NCBI GenBank assembly: GCA_023953845.1
Contig: JAMLJC010000001.1
Coordinates: forward strand, 3,854,501-3,918,500
Origin: Rhizobiaceae bacterium
Lineage (GTDB): Bacteria; Pseudomonadota; Alphaproteobacteria; Rhizobiales; Rhizobiaceae
Reading direction: 5' to 3'
Length of the DNA stretch: 64,000 nucleotides
Within the stretch, counting starts at the first letter, position 1. Each line of letters opens with the position of its first letter. The notes beneath the pieces are model-generated. The model made no database searches. It was given only the letters and a program-made list of their open reading frames with translations, and was not told where the DNA came from. A program made the position numbers and the translations under genes. Below, piece by piece: positions 51,023 to 60,162 of the stretch.

Positions 51023-51985
51023 ATGGACGCGCTTTTCGATATACTCTCCCCCGGTCAGTCGCTGCTGCTGCCCGCTGCGCTGCTGATGCTGGCGGTCGGC
51101 GGCGTTGCGCTGGCCTGGCCGCTTCTGGCCGGCGGCGATGGTCGCGGCGAGATGAAGCGGCGGCTGAAGGTCGAGGAGAAGGGGCCTGCGCTGAAGCCCG
51201 AAGCGCCGGCGGACAAGAAGGCGGCCGCGCTCGTACACGAACGCGCGCTGAAGACCGCGCAGGAGTTCTATGCCAAGAGCGATCCGGAAAACGTCGCCCG
51301 GCTCAGGATGAAGCTGATCCAGGCCGGCTATATGCAGCCCAACGCGGTGGGCAATTACTTCCTGGCCCGCTTCGGCATGTTCTTCGGCTTTGCGCTGCTG
51401 GCCTTTGTGGTCGAACGCTGGCTGGGCCGCGAGGCCACCGCGTTCAGCCGCTGGACCTTCGTCGTCATGGCCGGCGGCGCGGGTTACTTCATGACCGGCC
51501 TTTTTCTCGCGGGCCGCATCCGCACCAAGATGCGCGAATACCGCAACGGTTTTCCGGACTTCATGGATCTGATGATCGTCTGTTCCGACGCGGGCATGAG
51601 CATGGAAGCTGGCATCGAACGCGTGTCGAAGGAGCTGGCCCTGACCTATCCTTCGCTCAGCCAGAATCTTCAACTCGTCTCGCTCGAGTTGCGGGCCGGT
51701 CGCCGGCTGGATGATGCGCTGCGATCGCTTTCCGACCGGCTCAATCTCGACGAGGTACGGTCTTTCGCGACGCTTCTGCAGCAGTCGAAGGAACTGGGCA
51801 CGAGCCTCTCCGGATCGTTGCGCGTCTTCTCCGACGAGATGCGGCACAAGCGCATGTCGCTGGCCGAGGAGAAGGCGCATGCGCTCCCCGCCAAGATGTC
51901 GGTGCCGGTGACGGTCTGCATCCTGCCCGTCGTGCTGATGATCGCCATCATTCCGATCATCGTGAAGCTGAGCATGATGGACTGA
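51023..51985 (+). CDS. tadC: Tad pilus inner-membrane platform protein TadC
   Basis: A 320-residue T2SSF-family protein, partner of TadB. N-terminal helix (LLLPAALLMLAVGGVALAWPLL), a helix pair around residues 110-165, the F domain (FPDFMDLMIVCSDAGMSMEAGIERVSKEL) and a C-terminal helix (VTVCILPVVLMIAIIPIIV). The ribosome binding site is weak, consistent with coupling to tadB. A 112-base spacer precedes the TadD-like gene. Confidence 0.94.
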   Translation: MDALFDILSPGQSLLLPAALLMLAVGGVALAWPLLAGGDGRGEMKRRLKVEEKGPALKPEAPADKKAAALVHERALKTAQEFYAKSDPENVARLRMKLIQAGYMQPNAVGNYFLARFGMFFGFALLAFVVERWLGREATAFSRWTFVVMAGGAGYFMTGLFLAGRIRTKMREYRNGFPDFMDLMIVCSDAGMSMEAGIERVSKELALTYPSLSQNLQLVSLELRAGRRLDDALRSLSDRLNLDEVRSFATLLQQSKELGTSLSGSLRVFSDEMRHKRMSLAEEKAHALPAKMSVPVTVCILPVVLMIAIIPIIVKLSMMD

Positions 51986-52097
51986 CGCGAACGGCGTAAT
52001 CGAAAATTAAACGAGATTGCTGACCGAAGCTTAAGCCCTGCCTGCTACGCTGCTGAATCATAGAGCACCCGGAAAACGGGTCAGGCGGGACAGGGAC

Positions 52098-52565
52098 ATG
52101 AACAGGACACTCACTGCCATCATGGCAGCGGCGGCGATCGCCGTGCTGTCGGGCTGTTCGACAAGCGGCGTCGACACGACCCAGACGACCTCTATCGCGG
52201 CGAAGGCGAAGGACATCAGCGCGGCCGATCTGGCGAAAGGAAAGGCGCAGTTCCGTGACGCCAATTACGGTCTGGCCGAAAAACACTTTCGCAAGGCCGT
52301 GGAGCTTCGCGCTTCGAATGCTGAGGCTTGGATGGGACTGGCGGCATCGTATGACGAACTCGGCCGCTTCGATTTCGCCGACCGCGCCTATGAGCAGTTG
52401 CTGAAGATCGCCGGCCGCAAGCCGCAGGTCGTCAACAATATGGGCTACTCGCAATTGCTGCGCGGCAACAAGACCAAAGCGCGCGAATTACTGATGGAAG
52501 CGAAGCAGAACATGGCGGACACCACCGTCGTGGACGCCAATCTCGCGCTGCTGGCTAAAACCTGA
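52098..52565 (+). CDS. tadD: TadD-like tetratricopeptide lipoprotein
   Basis: A 155-residue lipoprotein with lipobox VLSGC (Cys20). TPR units follow: AKGKAQFRDANYGLAEKHFRKAVEL, AEAWMGLAASYDELGRFDFADRAYEQLL and VVNNMGYSQLLRGNKTKARELL. It probably acts at the outer membrane as a pilotin-like factor in Tad pilus assembly. AGGGAC precedes the ATG. The spacing from tadC allows a separate promoter. It converges with gcvP. Confidence 0.88.
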   Translation: MNRTLTAIMAAAAIAVLSGCSTSGVDTTQTTSIAAKAKDISAADLAKGKAQFRDANYGLAEKHFRKAVELRASNAEAWMGLAASYDELGRFDFADRAYEQLLKIAGRKPQVVNNMGYSQLLRGNKTKARELLMEAKQNMADTTVVDANLALLAKT

Positions 52566-52606
52566 GACCGACCGCCGGTCGCCCGGCGGCCGTCGATTGA
52601 CCCTGC

Positions 52607-55411
52607 CTACTCGGCGGCGCCGAGATATTCGGTCAGCGGCGGACAGGAACAGATCAGGTTGCGGTCGCCCGCGACGTTGTCGATGCGCGATACCGGCGGC
52701 CAGTATTTGGCCGCCGTCGCGTCGCCCGCCGGATAGGCCGCTTCCAGTCGCGAATAGGGATGCGCCCATTCGCCCGCGAGCACTTCGGCTGCCGTGTGCG
52801 GAGAATTCGCCAGCGGATTGTCGTCCGTCGGCCATTCTCCGCTCGCCACTTTCGCAGCTTCGCGTGCAATCAGGACCATCGCGTCGCAGAAGCGGTCCAG
52901 TTCGCGCTTCGGCTCGGATTCCGTCGGCTCGACCATCAGCGTACCGGCCACCGGCCAGGACATGGTCGGCGCGTGGAAACCGTAGTCGATCAAGCGCTTG
53001 GCGACATCTTCCACAGTGACGCCTCCGGCATCCTTCAGCACACGCGTATCGAGGATGCACTCATGCGCGACGCGCCCCTGCTTGCCGGTGTAGAGCACGG
53101 GATAGTGAGCGCTCAGTCTGGCCGCGATGTAGTTGGCGTTGAGAATCGCGATCTCCGTCGCCTGCTTCAGTCCGGCCGCGCCCATCATGCGGATATACAT
53201 CCAGGTGATAGGCAGGATCGACGCGCTGCCGAAAGGCGCTGCCGAGACGGCGTGGTCGCTGCCTTCCGCCTCATGGCCCGGCAGGTAGGGCTTGAGATGC
53301 GACTTCACACCGATCGGACCGACACCCGGGCCGCCGCCGCCATGCGGGATGCAGAAGGTCTTGTGCAGGTTCATGTGGCAGACATCGCCGCCAAGGTCGC
53401 CCAGCCTCGCCAGCCCCACCAGCGCGTTCAGGTTTGCGCCATCGAGGTAGACCTGACCACCGTTGTCGTGGATTATCTGGCAGATCTCCCGCACGCCTTC
53501 CTCGAACACGCCATGCGTCGACGGGTAGGTCATCATCAGCGCCGACAGGCTGGCCGCATGCTCGGCCGCCTTTGCCTTGAGGTCGTCGATATCAACGTCG
53601 CCGGCATCGGTGCACTTCACAACCACCACCTTCATGCCCGCCATCGCCGCGCTCGCCGGATTGGTGCCGTGCGCGGAGGAAGGGATGAGGCAGATGTCGC
53701 GATGATCGCCGCCGCGCGCCAGATGATAACGCCGGATCGCGAGCAGGCCGGCGAACTCGCCCTGGCTGCCGGCATTCGGTTGCAGCGACACCGCATCGAA
53801 GCCGGTGATCTCCGCCAGCCATTTTTCGAGATCGGCCAGCACGGATCGATAGCCCTTGGTATGGGCTTTCGGCGCGAAGGGATGCAGGTTTCCGACATTC
53901 GACCAGCTTACCGGCATCATCTCGGCAGCGGCGTTGAGCTTCATCGTGCAGGAGCCGAGCGGGATCATGGTGCGGTCGAGCGCCAGATCCTTGTCGGCGA
54001 GCCGGCGCAGGAAGCGCATCATGTCCGTTTCCGAGCGGTTCTCATGGAATACCGGCTGGGTCAGGAACTCGTTTCCGCGAGGCGCGCCCGGCATGGCCAG
54101 CGCTGCTTCCGCTGGCGCCTCGAGGCCGAACAGTTTGGCGATCGCAGCCAGATCGTCTTCCGTCGACGTTTCATCGAACGACACGCCGATCCGGTCCGCA
54201 TCAATGATCCGCAACAGCCGACCGCCCTTTTCCGCCGCCTCGGCAATGGCTTTCACCTTGCCTTTGACAACAGCGGTCACCGCGTCGAACCGGCGTTCGC
54301 CATCGACGGAAATACCGGCGGCGGTGAGACCCGCCGCAAGACGGGCGGCAAGTGCGTGCACCCGCGCTGCAATGCGCTTCAAAGCCTCCGGTCCATGCCA
54401 GATGGCGTATGACGCAGCCATGTTGGCGAGCAGCGCCTGCGCCGTGCATATGTTTGAGGTCGCCTTGTCGCGGCGGATGTGCTGTTCGCGCGTCTGCAGC
54501 GCCAGACGGTAGCCGGGACGGCCATGCGCGTCGACGGACTGGCCGACGAGGCGCCCCGGCATCAGCCGCGTGAGCTTGTCGGAAACCGCGCAATAGGCTG
54601 CGTGCGGCCCGCCAAAACCCATCGGCACGCCAAAACGCTGCATCGAGCCGCAGGCTATGTCGGCTCCGAGCTTCGCCGGCGCATCGGAAATCGTCAACGC
54701 CAGCGGGTCGGCGACGAAGACAACCACGGCGCCGGCTGCCTTGGCTTTGGCGATGAGATCGGCGTGGTCGCCATAGACGCCGAACGTGTCGGGCCACGAT
54801 ACCACCAGCGCCGCCGTCTCCTCGCTGACCTCACCCTTGCCGACTTCGATCCTCAGCGGCTCGGCGCGTGTATGCACCACGTCGAGCGTCTGCGGGTGAA
54901 GTTCATTGGCGAGCACGACTTTCGTGCGCTTGTCCCGATGATGCCTGACCGCGATGCCGATGGCCTCCGCCACCGCCGTCGCCTCGTCGAGCAGCGAGGC
55001 GGAAGCGACCGGCAGTCCGGTCAACTCCGTGATCAGCGTCTGGAAATGGAACAGCAGTTCCAGCCGCCCCTGGCTGATTTCCGCCTGATAGGGCGTGTAG
55101 GCCGTGTACCAGGCGGGATTTTCGAACAGGTTGCGCTGGATGACCGGCGGCACCAGCGTGCCGTGGTAACCCGCGCCGACGAAACTCTTCAGCACGACAT
55201 TCCTGCTCATCTTCGCGGAAAGCTCGGCGAGCGCGTCATGCTCGCCCAGCGGCGCAGGCAGGTCGAGCATGCGGTCGAGCCGGATCGACTTCGGAACCGT
55301 CTGCGAGATCAGGGTTTCGACGGACGGCACGCCGAGCGTGGCGAGCATCGAACGCACGTCGCCCGGTGTCGGGCCGATATGGCGGGCGGAAAAAGGAAGG
55401 CTGTCGCTCAT
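52607..55411 (-). CDS. gcvP: glycine dehydrogenase (decarboxylating), P protein of the glycine cleavage system
   Basis: A 934-residue P protein, the fused (homodimeric) type. It decarboxylates glycine and passes the methylamine group to the lipoyl arm of GcvH. The PLP lysine is Lys684 in MNLHKTFCIPHGGGGPG. N- and C-terminal halves are both complete. It starts 11 bases after gcvH, third gene of the operon, and converges with the TadD-like gene. Confidence 0.98.
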   Translation of the reverse strand: MSDSLPFSARHIGPTPGDVRSMLATLGVPSVETLISQTVPKSIRLDRMLDLPAPLGEHDALAELSAKMSRNVVLKSFVGAGYHGTLVPPVIQRNLFENPAWYTAYTPYQAEISQGRLELLFHFQTLITELTGLPVASASLLDEATAVAEAIGIAVRHHRDKRTKVVLANELHPQTLDVVHTRAEPLRIEVGKGEVSEETAALVVSWPDTFGVYGDHADLIAKAKAAGAVVVFVADPLALTISDAPAKLGADIACGSMQRFGVPMGFGGPHAAYCAVSDKLTRLMPGRLVGQSVDAHGRPGYRLALQTREQHIRRDKATSNICTAQALLANMAASYAIWHGPEALKRIAARVHALAARLAAGLTAAGISVDGERRFDAVTAVVKGKVKAIAEAAEKGGRLLRIIDADRIGVSFDETSTEDDLAAIAKLFGLEAPAEAALAMPGAPRGNEFLTQPVFHENRSETDMMRFLRRLADKDLALDRTMIPLGSCTMKLNAAAEMMPVSWSNVGNLHPFAPKAHTKGYRSVLADLEKWLAEITGFDAVSLQPNAGSQGEFAGLLAIRRYHLARGGDHRDICLIPSSAHGTNPASAAMAGMKVVVVKCTDAGDVDIDDLKAKAAEHAASLSALMMTYPSTHGVFEEGVREICQIIHDNGGQVYLDGANLNALVGLARLGDLGGDVCHMNLHKTFCIPHGGGGPGVGPIGVKSHLKPYLPGHEAEGSDHAVSAAPFGSASILPITWMYIRMMGAAGLKQATEIAILNANYIAARLSAHYPVLYTGKQGRVAHECILDTRVLKDAGGVTVEDVAKRLIDYGFHAPTMSWPVAGTLMVEPTESEPKRELDRFCDAMVLIAREAAKVASGEWPTDDNPLANSPHTAAEVLAGEWAHPYSRLEAAYPAGDATAAKYWPPVSRIDNVAGDRNLICSCPPLTEYLGAAE

Positions 55412-55422
55412 GATGATATCCG

Positions 55423-55791
55423 TCAGCCGATATGCGCTTTGTAGCCGGCTTCATCCATGAGGCCGGAAAGCTGGGCCTTGTCGGCAAGCTTCATCTTCCA
55501 CAGCCAGCCGTCGCCGGTCGCTGCCGAGTTCACCAGAGCGGGCTCCCCGGAAAGCGCGTCGTTCACGGCGGTGATCTCGCCGTCTGCCGGCGCATAGACG
55601 TCGGATGCCGCCTTGACCGATTCCACGACGACCGCGGTGTCGCCCTTCTTCAGCGCCCGTCCGACCTCCGGCAATTCGACGAAGACGAGGTCGCCGAGCT
55701 GTTCCTGCGCGTAGTCGGTGATGCCGACGGTGGCGATGTCGCCCTCGACACGCAGCCATTCGTGGTCCTCGGTGTAGTAGACGTCAGCCAT
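55423..55791 (-). CDS. gcvH: glycine cleavage system H protein
   Basis: A 122-residue H protein. The lipoylated lysine is Lys60 in VVESVKAASDVYAPADGE. GITDYAQEQLGDLVFVELP is diagnostic. It carries the aminomethyl group between GcvP and GcvT. It is between gcvT and gcvP with gaps of six and eleven bases. Confidence 0.98.
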   Translation of the reverse strand: MADVYYTEDHEWLRVEGDIATVGITDYAQEQLGDLVFVELPEVGRALKKGDTAVVVESVKAASDVYAPADGEITAVNDALSGEPALVNSAATGDGWLWKMKLADKAQLSGLMDEAGYKAHIG

Positions 55792-55797
55792 GGAAAA

Positions 55798-56898
55798 TCA
55801 TCCTTTGCGATAGCGGTGCTGCGTGAAGGGAAGCGAATGGACGTCGACGGGGATCTTCGTCCCGCGAACGTCGGCGAAGAAGCGCGTGCCGGGTTTTGCC
55901 TGATCGGCCGGTACGTAGCCCATGGCGACGGGATGGCCGGCAGACGGTCCGAAGCCGCCCGAGGTGACGACGCCGGCATAGTTTCCACCAGAATCGAAAA
56001 GCTCGGCCCCGCCGCGCACCGGCTGGCGGCCTTCTGGCTTCAGGCCGACGCGCTTCAGCGCTGGACCGGCCTCGATGATCCTTCGCAAGGCATCGGCTCC
56101 GGCGAAGTCGCCTCCTGCCCGCATCGCCTTGGGAATCGCCCACAGGAGACCCGCCGAAATCGGATCATAGCGCTGCGTGATGTCCTGCCCATGCAGGCAG
56201 AGCCCGGCCTCGAGCCGGAGGCTGTCCCGCGCGGCGAGCCCGATCCACATCACCCGCTCGTCGGCCAGCAGTCCGGCGGCGAGTGCGCGCGCTTCGGCTG
56301 CCGGCAAGCCGATCTCGAAGCCGTCTTCGCCGGTATAGCCGGAGCGGCTCATGAACCAGCCGGGCTTCGGTTCCGTGCCTGTCATGAATTTCAGCGTTGC
56401 CACCGGCAGACCGGCCTCGGTCGCCACCGCTTCGGCATCCGGGCCTTGCAGCGCCAGGAACACGCGGTCGAGGGGATCGACGCCGACATCGAGACCTGCC
56501 GCCAACGCGGTCAGGTGAGCGACGTCGACGCTTGCGTTTCCGGCATTGGCGACGACCATGAAACGCGAGGCGGACAGCTTCGTCACGATCAGGTCGTCGA
56601 TGATCCCCGCCTGCTCGTTGAGCAGGAAGGTGTATTTCGATTGCCCCGGCTCCAGCGCGTCGACCTCGATCGGGCAGGCGCGCTCCAGCAACTCGCCGGC
56701 GTCGGGACCCGAAACGACGACGAGTTTCATATGCGAAATGTCGAAGAGGCCGGCGTGGGCGCGGGTATGAAGGTGCTCCTTCATTACGCCCGCTGGGTAG
56801 GTCAGGGGCATGGACCATCCGGCGAATCCGCCGAACTTCGCGCCTGCCGCGACATGCAGATCTTCGAGGGGGAGGTGGTTCAGTTCGGCGTCGGTCAA
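55798..56898 (-). CDS. gcvT: aminomethyltransferase, T protein of the glycine cleavage system
   Basis: A 366-residue T protein, transferring the one-carbon unit to tetrahydrofolate and releasing ammonia. FDISHMKLVVVSGPDAGELLE, YTGEDGFEIGLP and RDSLRLEAGLCLHGQDI are family blocks. The start is TTG at 56898 (TDAELNHLPLEDLH) with GGAGG five bases upstream; no better start is in frame. First gene of the operon, directly below the glycine riboswitch. Confidence 0.97.
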   Translation of the reverse strand: MTDAELNHLPLEDLHVAAGAKFGGFAGWSMPLTYPAGVMKEHLHTRAHAGLFDISHMKLVVVSGPDAGELLERACPIEVDALEPGQSKYTFLLNEQAGIIDDLIVTKLSASRFMVVANAGNASVDVAHLTALAAGLDVGVDPLDRVFLALQGPDAEAVATEAGLPVATLKFMTGTEPKPGWFMSRSGYTGEDGFEIGLPAAEARALAAGLLADERVMWIGLAARDSLRLEAGLCLHGQDITQRYDPISAGLLWAIPKAMRAGGDFAGADALRRIIEAGPALKRVGLKPEGRQPVRGGAELFDSGGNYAGVVTSGGFGPSAGHPVAMGYVPADQAKPGTRFFADVRGTKIPVDVHSLPFTQHRYRKG

Positions 56899-56947
56899 TC
56901 AATCCTCCAGAAAAGCACGCAACACCGCGCGAAGCGGCGATTTCGTG

Positions 56948-57128
56948 CCCCTCTGTCGGAAGCCTGAGAGACTCGCGCAACCGGAACCCTGTCGGCGGCG
57001 CTTACACCTTCGGCGCGGGGCTTTTGGCCCCGACTTTCCAGAGTGTCGTGTCCGGTGGCGGTTCTTTTGCCTGAGAGATTTCGGGCGATTTCCCCTTCGG
57101 CGGCAGCTTCGCTGCTCTCTCCCGCAAA
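56948..57128 (-). promoter_or_regulatory. tandem glycine riboswitch
   Basis: Reading the reverse strand, two aptamers follow each other. The first begins GCGGGAGAGAGC near 57126 and has GCCGAAGG and ATCTCTCAGGC. The second begins near 57047 and has GCGCCGAAGG and GTCTCTCAGGC near 56963. The repeated CTCTCAGGC and GCCGAAGG blocks are the glycine aptamer core. Its location immediately above gcvT fits glycine-induced expression of the cleavage system. The expression platform is short and not obvious (about 56899-56947). Confidence 0.93.
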
Positions 57129-57285
57129 CCGGCCGGGCCTGAGCCCTCGACGTCTGATTCACTAGCTTATCCTGCAACCATTGTCATCCCCCGGGGTGGC
57201 GATCCGAAAGAAATCGATAACCAAGCCGCTTTGCCGAATATCAAAGCCCGTCTGCTAGAGGTCGATCACGGACGGGGGACAAATG

Positions 57286-58278
57286 ATGAGCGACACAGGA
57301 TTGCAGGGAACGATCGCGGCGATCGCAGCGACAGGGACCATCACGCCGGACGACGTGCTCGTCCTGCGACGGCTGGTCTATGGCGACGGGCTTTCCAGCC
57401 GTTCCGATGTCGAAAGCCTGTTCGAGCTCGACGCGGCATGCGGCGCGAAATGCGAAGACTGGGTGGACTTCTTCATCGAGGCGGTCACCGACCATCTCGT
57501 CCATCAGGAAAAGCCGCATGGCCACATCTCCGGCGAAAACGCCGCCTGGCTGGTCGGCATGATCTCGCGCGACGGCGTCGTGGACAGTCTGACCGAACTG
57601 GAGATGCTGATCCGCGTGCTCGAAAAGGCGAAGTCTTCGCCCGAGCAGCTTTCCGCCTACGCCGTGGGGCAGGTGGGGCTGGCGGTGGTCGAGGGCAGCG
57701 GGCCACTCGCGCGCCGCCGCCATCTGCAGCCGGGCGTTATCGACAGCGCCGAGGTCGAACTGCTGCGCCGCATCCTGTTCGCCTTCGGTGGCGACGGCAA
57801 CATCGCCATCACCCGGGCCGAGGCGGACGTGCTGTTGAAGATCAACGATCGCACTGCGGAAGCCGGGAACGATCCGGCCTGGAACGAGCTTTTCGTGCAG
57901 GCGATTGCCAACTTCGTGCTGGCTGCATCGGGCTACGAGCCGCCGAGCCGGCAGGAAGCCCTGCGGCGCGAGGCCTTCCTGGACTCCGGCGGCGACGGCA
58001 TCGGCGGCTTCTTCAGCCGCATGGTTTCGGGCGGACTGGCCGGCATCATCGAAGCGTACGAGCAGCCTTCGGACACCGAACTCGGCTGGGCCGAGATCAA
58101 CCGGAAGCGGGAGGAAAGCTTCGCCCGCATCGACGAAAACGAAGCCAGATGGCTGGCGGAGAAGTTCGGCGGCAACCGCGAATTGCATGAGAACGAGCGC
58201 GCCGTGCTCGCCTTCATCAAGCAGCATGCGCGCGTCGTCCATCCGGATCTCAAGCCGCTTCTCGACAAGGTCGCCTGA
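57286..58278 (+). CDS. hypothetical protein with a duplicated helical domain
   Basis: About 330 residues, no signal peptide or membrane span. The protein is an internal duplication. Unit A (TPDDVLVLRRLVYGDG...DWVDFFIEAVTDHL) resembles residues near SAEVELLRRILFAFGGDG...AWNELFVQAIANFV. Unit B (ISGENAAWLVGMI...TELEMLIRVLEKA) resembles IDENEARWLAEKF...NERAVLAFIKQHA. A glycine-rich insert (SGGDGIGGFFSRM) lies between the second A and B. The GDGNIAITRAEAD segment is EF-hand-like but incomplete. ATG codons at 57283 and 57286 are both possible; GGGGG precedes. Family not recognised. Confidence 0.8.
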   Translation: MSDTGLQGTIAAIAATGTITPDDVLVLRRLVYGDGLSSRSDVESLFELDAACGAKCEDWVDFFIEAVTDHLVHQEKPHGHISGENAAWLVGMISRDGVVDSLTELEMLIRVLEKAKSSPEQLSAYAVGQVGLAVVEGSGPLARRRHLQPGVIDSAEVELLRRILFAFGGDGNIAITRAEADVLLKINDRTAEAGNDPAWNELFVQAIANFVLAASGYEPPSRQEALRREAFLDSGGDGIGGFFSRMVSGGLAGIIEAYEQPSDTELGWAEINRKREESFARIDENEARWLAEKFGGNRELHENERAVLAFIKQHARVVHPDLKPLLDKVA

Positions 58279-58291
58279 GCACGCAGCCGGT

Positions 58292-58948
58292 TCAGTTCCC
58301 GAGCGTCACGGCGAGATTCACGGCGGCAGCCACGATGATCGCGTTGAAGAAGAACGAAACGATGCCGTGGACGAGCACTTCGCCTCGCATCGCCGAGGAG
58401 GAGATGGCCGTGTCCGCGGTCTGCGCCGTCATGCCGATCGTCGCCGCGAAGTAGAGGAAATCCAGGCCGTTCGGCAGCGCCTTGCCGGAAAATTCGAGGC
58501 CGCCGGCAGGTTTCATGCCTTTTGCCACTTCCGCGGCGCTGTCGTCGCGAACCCAGTAGCGATGGGCGTAGTGCACGGCGGCCATGGCCTGGATGGTGAA
58601 CCAGCCGAGCGGAATGGACGCGAGCGCGAAGACGAGTTCCATCGTGTCGGGGCTCTGCCTGGCGTTCATCAGCACGAACAGGCTGCCGACCGCCACCACG
58701 ACGATCATCAGCGTGACGCCGAAAATCAGGAACACCGGCAGATCCGCGTTGCGCGCATGTGTATGCAGATATTTGGGCGTCATTTTCGGCAACTGGCTGA
58801 GAACGAGGCCCGAATAGACGAGAAAGAAGAGATTGGCCGATACGGTGGCGGGCAACGGGATGGACAGCGCGAGAGCTACGGTCAGGCCGATAAGCCCTGC
58901 GGCGGCGGCGAGGAAGAAGTTCGTATGTCGGTTGACGAAACCGATCAT
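58292..58948 (-). CDS. DUF1345 family membrane protein
   Basis: A 218-residue inner-membrane protein with about five hydrophobic segments (FFLAAAAGLIGLTVALAL, VSANLFFLVYSGLVLS, VFLIFGVTLMIVVVAVGSLFVL, ELVFALASIPLGWFTIQ, and a C-terminal one). GLDFLYFAATIGMTAQTAD is characteristic of DUF1345. Role unknown. The ATG at 58948 overlaps the TGA of the upstream gene (ATGA) and has AAGGAA, which fixes the start. Confidence 0.86.
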   Translation of the reverse strand: MIGFVNRHTNFFLAAAAGLIGLTVALALSIPLPATVSANLFFLVYSGLVLSQLPKMTPKYLHTHARNADLPVFLIFGVTLMIVVVAVGSLFVLMNARQSPDTMELVFALASIPLGWFTIQAMAAVHYAHRYWVRDDSAAEVAKGMKPAGGLEFSGKALPNGLDFLYFAATIGMTAQTADTAISSSAMRGEVLVHGIVSFFFNAIIVAAAVNLAVTLGN

Positions 58949-59439
58949 GCCGGCCGTTCCTTCGCCGCGTTCAATGCGCGCCGGCAAAGACGGTCAAGCT
59001 CCGACAGGAACCGCGAGCGATCGGCGGCGGCGAAACTGGCATTGTAGCCCTTGCTCTCGCCGGTCTCGCGAAGATGCTGCTGAAAATCGCGCATCGCCAG
59101 CGCCATGCCGATGGTCTCCGGCGTAAACTGTCGGCCGGTAGGACCGAGCACATGAGCGTCGAGCACCACGGTGCGGGCGGCCAAAGGTATATCCGCCGTC
59201 ACCACGATGTCGTTGGCCGCCGCGTTTTCGGCGATCCAGTCATCGGCGGCGTCGGCTCCTTTCGACACGACCACGTTGCGGATCATCGGATCGCGGGACG
59301 GCCGCAATCCGCCGTTCGAGACGAAGGTCACCGCAAGCCCGTGTCGCTGCGCGACCTTGACGACCTCGTCCTTCACCGGACAGGCGTCCGCATCGACATA
59401 GATGGAAGGCCGATTCGTGAGTGCGTCGTCTGGTTGCAT
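58945..59439 (-). CDS. YaiI/YqxD (DUF188) family protein
   Basis: A 164-residue protein of the YaiI/YqxD group, a PIN-like nuclease-related fold. IYVDADACPVKDEVVKVAQRHG, VVVSKGADAADDWIAE and DIVVTADIPLAARTVVL, with GYNASFAAADRSRFL at the end, are diagnostic. Several acidic residues could bind metal; the biochemical role remains unknown. It is coupled by ATGA to the DUF1345 gene. Confidence 0.93.
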   Translation of the reverse strand: MQPDDALTNRPSIYVDADACPVKDEVVKVAQRHGLAVTFVSNGGLRPSRDPMIRNVVVSKGADAADDWIAENAAANDIVVTADIPLAARTVVLDAHVLGPTGRQFTPETIGMALAMRDFQQHLRETGESKGYNASFAAADRSRFLSELDRLCRRALNAAKERPA

Positions 59440-59595
59440 GGTCTCAGATAGCGCAGTTTGGAGCCTCCGGCGATGCTTCGCCGATCAGGCGTCGGTGGAT
59501 TCGGAACGTTGACCGGGCCGCCAGCTTACGGGCCGCGTGCATCAGTTATCGTTGCCACGCCTGCTTTCGCATCTGGCTCATTGAAGTGTCGGGAA

Positions 59596-59655
59596 AACGG
59601 GCGATCCTCGGGCCGCTCGTAAAGTTAGCAATGTGCGATCCTCGGATCGCCCGTT
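59596..59655. repeat. 12-bp inverted repeat pair
   Basis: AACGGGCGATCC at 59596-59607 and its exact complement GGATCGCCCGTT at 59644-59655, 36 bases apart. The left arm's GCGATCCTCGG also recurs in direct orientation at 59635-59645. No genes are inside. Confidence 0.75.
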
Positions 59656-60048
59656 CGGCATTCTTCCGGATCAACGCGGCTGTCGCCTGGAGGTCTCGGC
59701 TCCCTTTCGGGAACCGAAGGGCCTGACCAACGGCTTGACCCGTTGACCGTCCGCGCCGCCGCATTGCCGAACGGCGCAGGCTGCGACAAAGCAGACCCTT
59801 TCCGTGCACATCCGGCCGCCACCCGCGGGACACGTTCCCCTGCGACCAACGGCGCCGGCCCATCTCCGCGCAATCACCGTCATGACCGGCGTTCCCGCGA
59901 GAAGGACGAGGGGATTATGGCGCGGGATGGGCGAACGGGGAGAAGATCGGGGGGAGGATTCGTGGAAGTGTCTGATGTTGCTGGAGGAAAGTTTTGAAAG
60001 GCGGCGGATTTGTCCCCGCGTCCGACGCGACATCCGCCGACGTCTCTT

Positions 60049-60069
60049 CTTCTCCCCTTGTGGGAGAAG
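60049..60069. repeat. rhizobial CTTCTCCC-CTTGT-GGGAGAAG palindrome
   Basis: CTTCTCCC (60049-60056) and GGGAGAAG (60062-60069) around CTTGT. The same sequence is, to my knowledge, one of the most common intergenic repeats of rhizobial genomes. Function unknown. Confidence 0.75.
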
Positions 60070-60120
60070 GGAGCGCGCTTTTCGCCCGGCGTCTCATCCG
60101 TCCGTAGCGTTCAGGCATGG

Positions 60121-60162
60121 ATCCTATGGTCGCGCTTCGCTTCGCCGCGCTTGCCATAGGAT
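60121..60162. repeat. interrupted palindrome ATCCTATGG ... CCATAGGAT
   Basis: Nine-base arms at 60121-60129 and 60154-60162 enclose a GC-rich centre with GCGCTTCGC repeats. The right arm continues into GACGAAGG. It resembles another small rhizobial repeat type. Confidence 0.65.

Noticed and set aside
52760..54412. 550-codon frame antisense to gcvP
   Set aside because: Shadow frame of GC-rich coding sequence.
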